A stretch of 34,510 nt of DNA from assembly GCA_947447825.1 (NCBI GenBank), contig CANFLL010000043.1:1-34510 (forward strand). The letters are read 5' to 3'. Under the pieces are notes generated by a model that was not told the origin of the DNA, searched no databases, and saw only the letters and a list, made by a program, of their open reading frames with translations. Both the position numbers and the translations under genes were made by a program. Source of the stretch: Chitinophagaceae bacterium. GTDB taxonomy: Bacteria; Bacteroidota; Bacteroidia; Chitinophagales; Chitinophagaceae. Within the stretch, counting starts at the first letter, position 1; each line of letters starts with the position of its first letter. Below are positions 33,841 through 34,510 of this stretch, piece after piece.

Positions 33841-33997
33841 TTTGTAATAAATTACTAATTGTTAAATACTAATAAATATAAATTTCAAAGACAATCCACT
33901 GTTGGGTAATAAACATATTTCGAGCCAGTGAACATCATTTCGAATGTTTCATCTGACGCACCAAAAAAAATGTGAAAAACGTGGAGCGGTGAATTGC

Positions 33998-34066
33998 TGT
34001 CATTCCGGAGGAATCTCATAGAAAATGAAGATTACTAGGTATGTAAAAGATTCCTGCGGAATGACA
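33998..34066. repeat. Palindromic element, TGTCATTCCGGAGGAATC type
   Basis: A 19-nt arm at 33998-34016 pairs with 34048-34066 with one or two mismatches (core TGTCATTCCG.AGGAATCT). A decayed relative follows at about 34091-34154 (GTCATTGTAAATCTC ... TTTCCTAAGGAATAACA). Typical dispersed intergenic palindrome. Confidence 0.75.
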
Positions 34067-34168
34067 AAGTTTGAGCCGCCTACTATCCACGTCATTGTAA
34101 ATCTCATTAAAAATGTAGAATCCTCTGTGTGTAAGAGTTTCCTAAGGAATAACAAATTGCAGTCCAGG

Positions 34169-34267
34169 TCATTGTAACGATAGGAGAAATCGCATGGAAT
34201 AATAAGAGATGCTAGGTTACAATATTATTTATTTGGTTCTATCAGATTTCTACTATCGTTACAATGA
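34169..34267. repeat. 99-bp inverted repeat element
   Basis: 23-nt arms (34169-34191 and 34245-34267; TCATTGTAACGATAG then AGAAATC) differ at one position. The centre is an AT-rich spacer. No coding capacity and no obvious flanking duplication. The 33773-34426 stretch holds only such elements. Confidence 0.8.
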
Positions 34268-34330
34268 GACAAAGACCATGGAGAAGATGTAAGCGAATTA
34301 CCAAATAGCGGATAGTCATTTAAATTTCTA

Positions 34331-34383
34331 CCTATTTCATAACTCCTATTTCAAATCTCATAACTGAGGTCTCATGAAATAGG
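34331..34383. repeat. Inverted repeat upstream of the transposase frame
   Basis: CCTATTTCAT (34331-34340) is perfectly complementary to 34374-34383, with CTCCTATTTC and CTCATAACTGAGG between. It may include or abut the left end of the insertion sequence whose frame opens at 34427. Confidence 0.5.
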
Positions 34384-34426
34384 TTGACTCAAAGTTGGTT
34401 GATAACTTTTCAGAAAACGTATTTTT

Positions 34427-34510
34427 ATGGAGGTAAAACTTCGAGAGGTGAGACATTTTAGTACCGAGTTTAAGAAAGAGAAAGTAGAGTTGCTAGCTGC
34501 GAAAAAGATA
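34427..34510 (+). CDS. Start of a probable IS3-type transposase OrfA (cut by window end)
   Basis: Only 28 codons are visible: EVKLREVRHFSTEFKKEKVE then LLAAKKI. The RHFS.EFK.EKV start is the beginning of the helix-turn-helix of IS3/IS911-type OrfA proteins. The ATG is preceded by an AT-rich leader of about 45 nt and the inverted repeat at 34331-34383. Family assignment rests on a short segment. The rest of the element lies outside the window. Confidence 0.6.
   Translation, partial: MEVKLREVRHFSTEFKKEKVELLAAKKI

Overview
The window looks like a low-GC Bacteroidota chromosome, probably from the Chitinophagales/Sphingobacteriales side. The evidence is a type IX secretion (T9SS) C-terminal sorting domain, several TAnnTTTG promoter boxes with little Shine-Dalgarno sequence, a mitochondrial-type citrate synthase, an OstA-like/MCE gene pair, a CrtA-type monooxygenase and many palindromic intergenic repeats. 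I saw no rRNA, tRNA or CRISPR array.

Layout. 1-864 holds palindromic repeats and a 21-bp phased array (A). 865-3960 has two small unrecognised genes (one cytosolic, one secreted) and a second phased array (B). 3961-7996 is a plus-strand group: a GAF histidine kinase, then an MCE/MlaD protein and an OstA-like protein that form an envelope-lipid pair. 8145-16563 is a minus-strand housekeeping run: arginine deiminase, CrtA-like monooxygenase, citrate synthase, a candidate small RNA, an esterase-like protein whose nucleophile position is Asp, LolA, a third phased array (C) and an HtrA/DegP protease. 16858-22906 holds a TrmN6-type tRNA methyltransferase, a T9SS cargo protein with a lamin-tail-like domain, an MBOAT/SGNH O-acylation pair and a VIT1/CCC1-type transporter. 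22907-28651 is an accessory, defence-like region: a 100-bp MITE with target-site duplication, repeats bracketing a DUF4160/DUF2442 putative toxin-antitoxin pair, small ORFs, and a 1283-residue type IIG restriction-modification enzyme carrying an in-frame palindromic repeat. 28853-32222 is a two-gene unit for a large exported protein and a lipoprotein. 32309-34510 has more palindromes, a fourth phased array (D), an unrecognised gene beside it, and the start of a probable IS3-type transposase at the window edge.

The most unusual signal is the set of four arrays (607-816, 3456-3623, 14715-14924, 32680-32931). Each has a strict 21-bp period (two helical turns, seven codons) and 8-12 degenerate units. 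Each has its own unrelated unit sequence with partial dyad symmetry, and at least three show a 42-bp alternation of two unit types. There are no spacers and substitutions do not look protein-constrained. Arrays A and D lie beside the two unrecognised cytosolic-looking genes. I know of no described system that explains them; a phased DNA-binding or structured-RNA role is inference.
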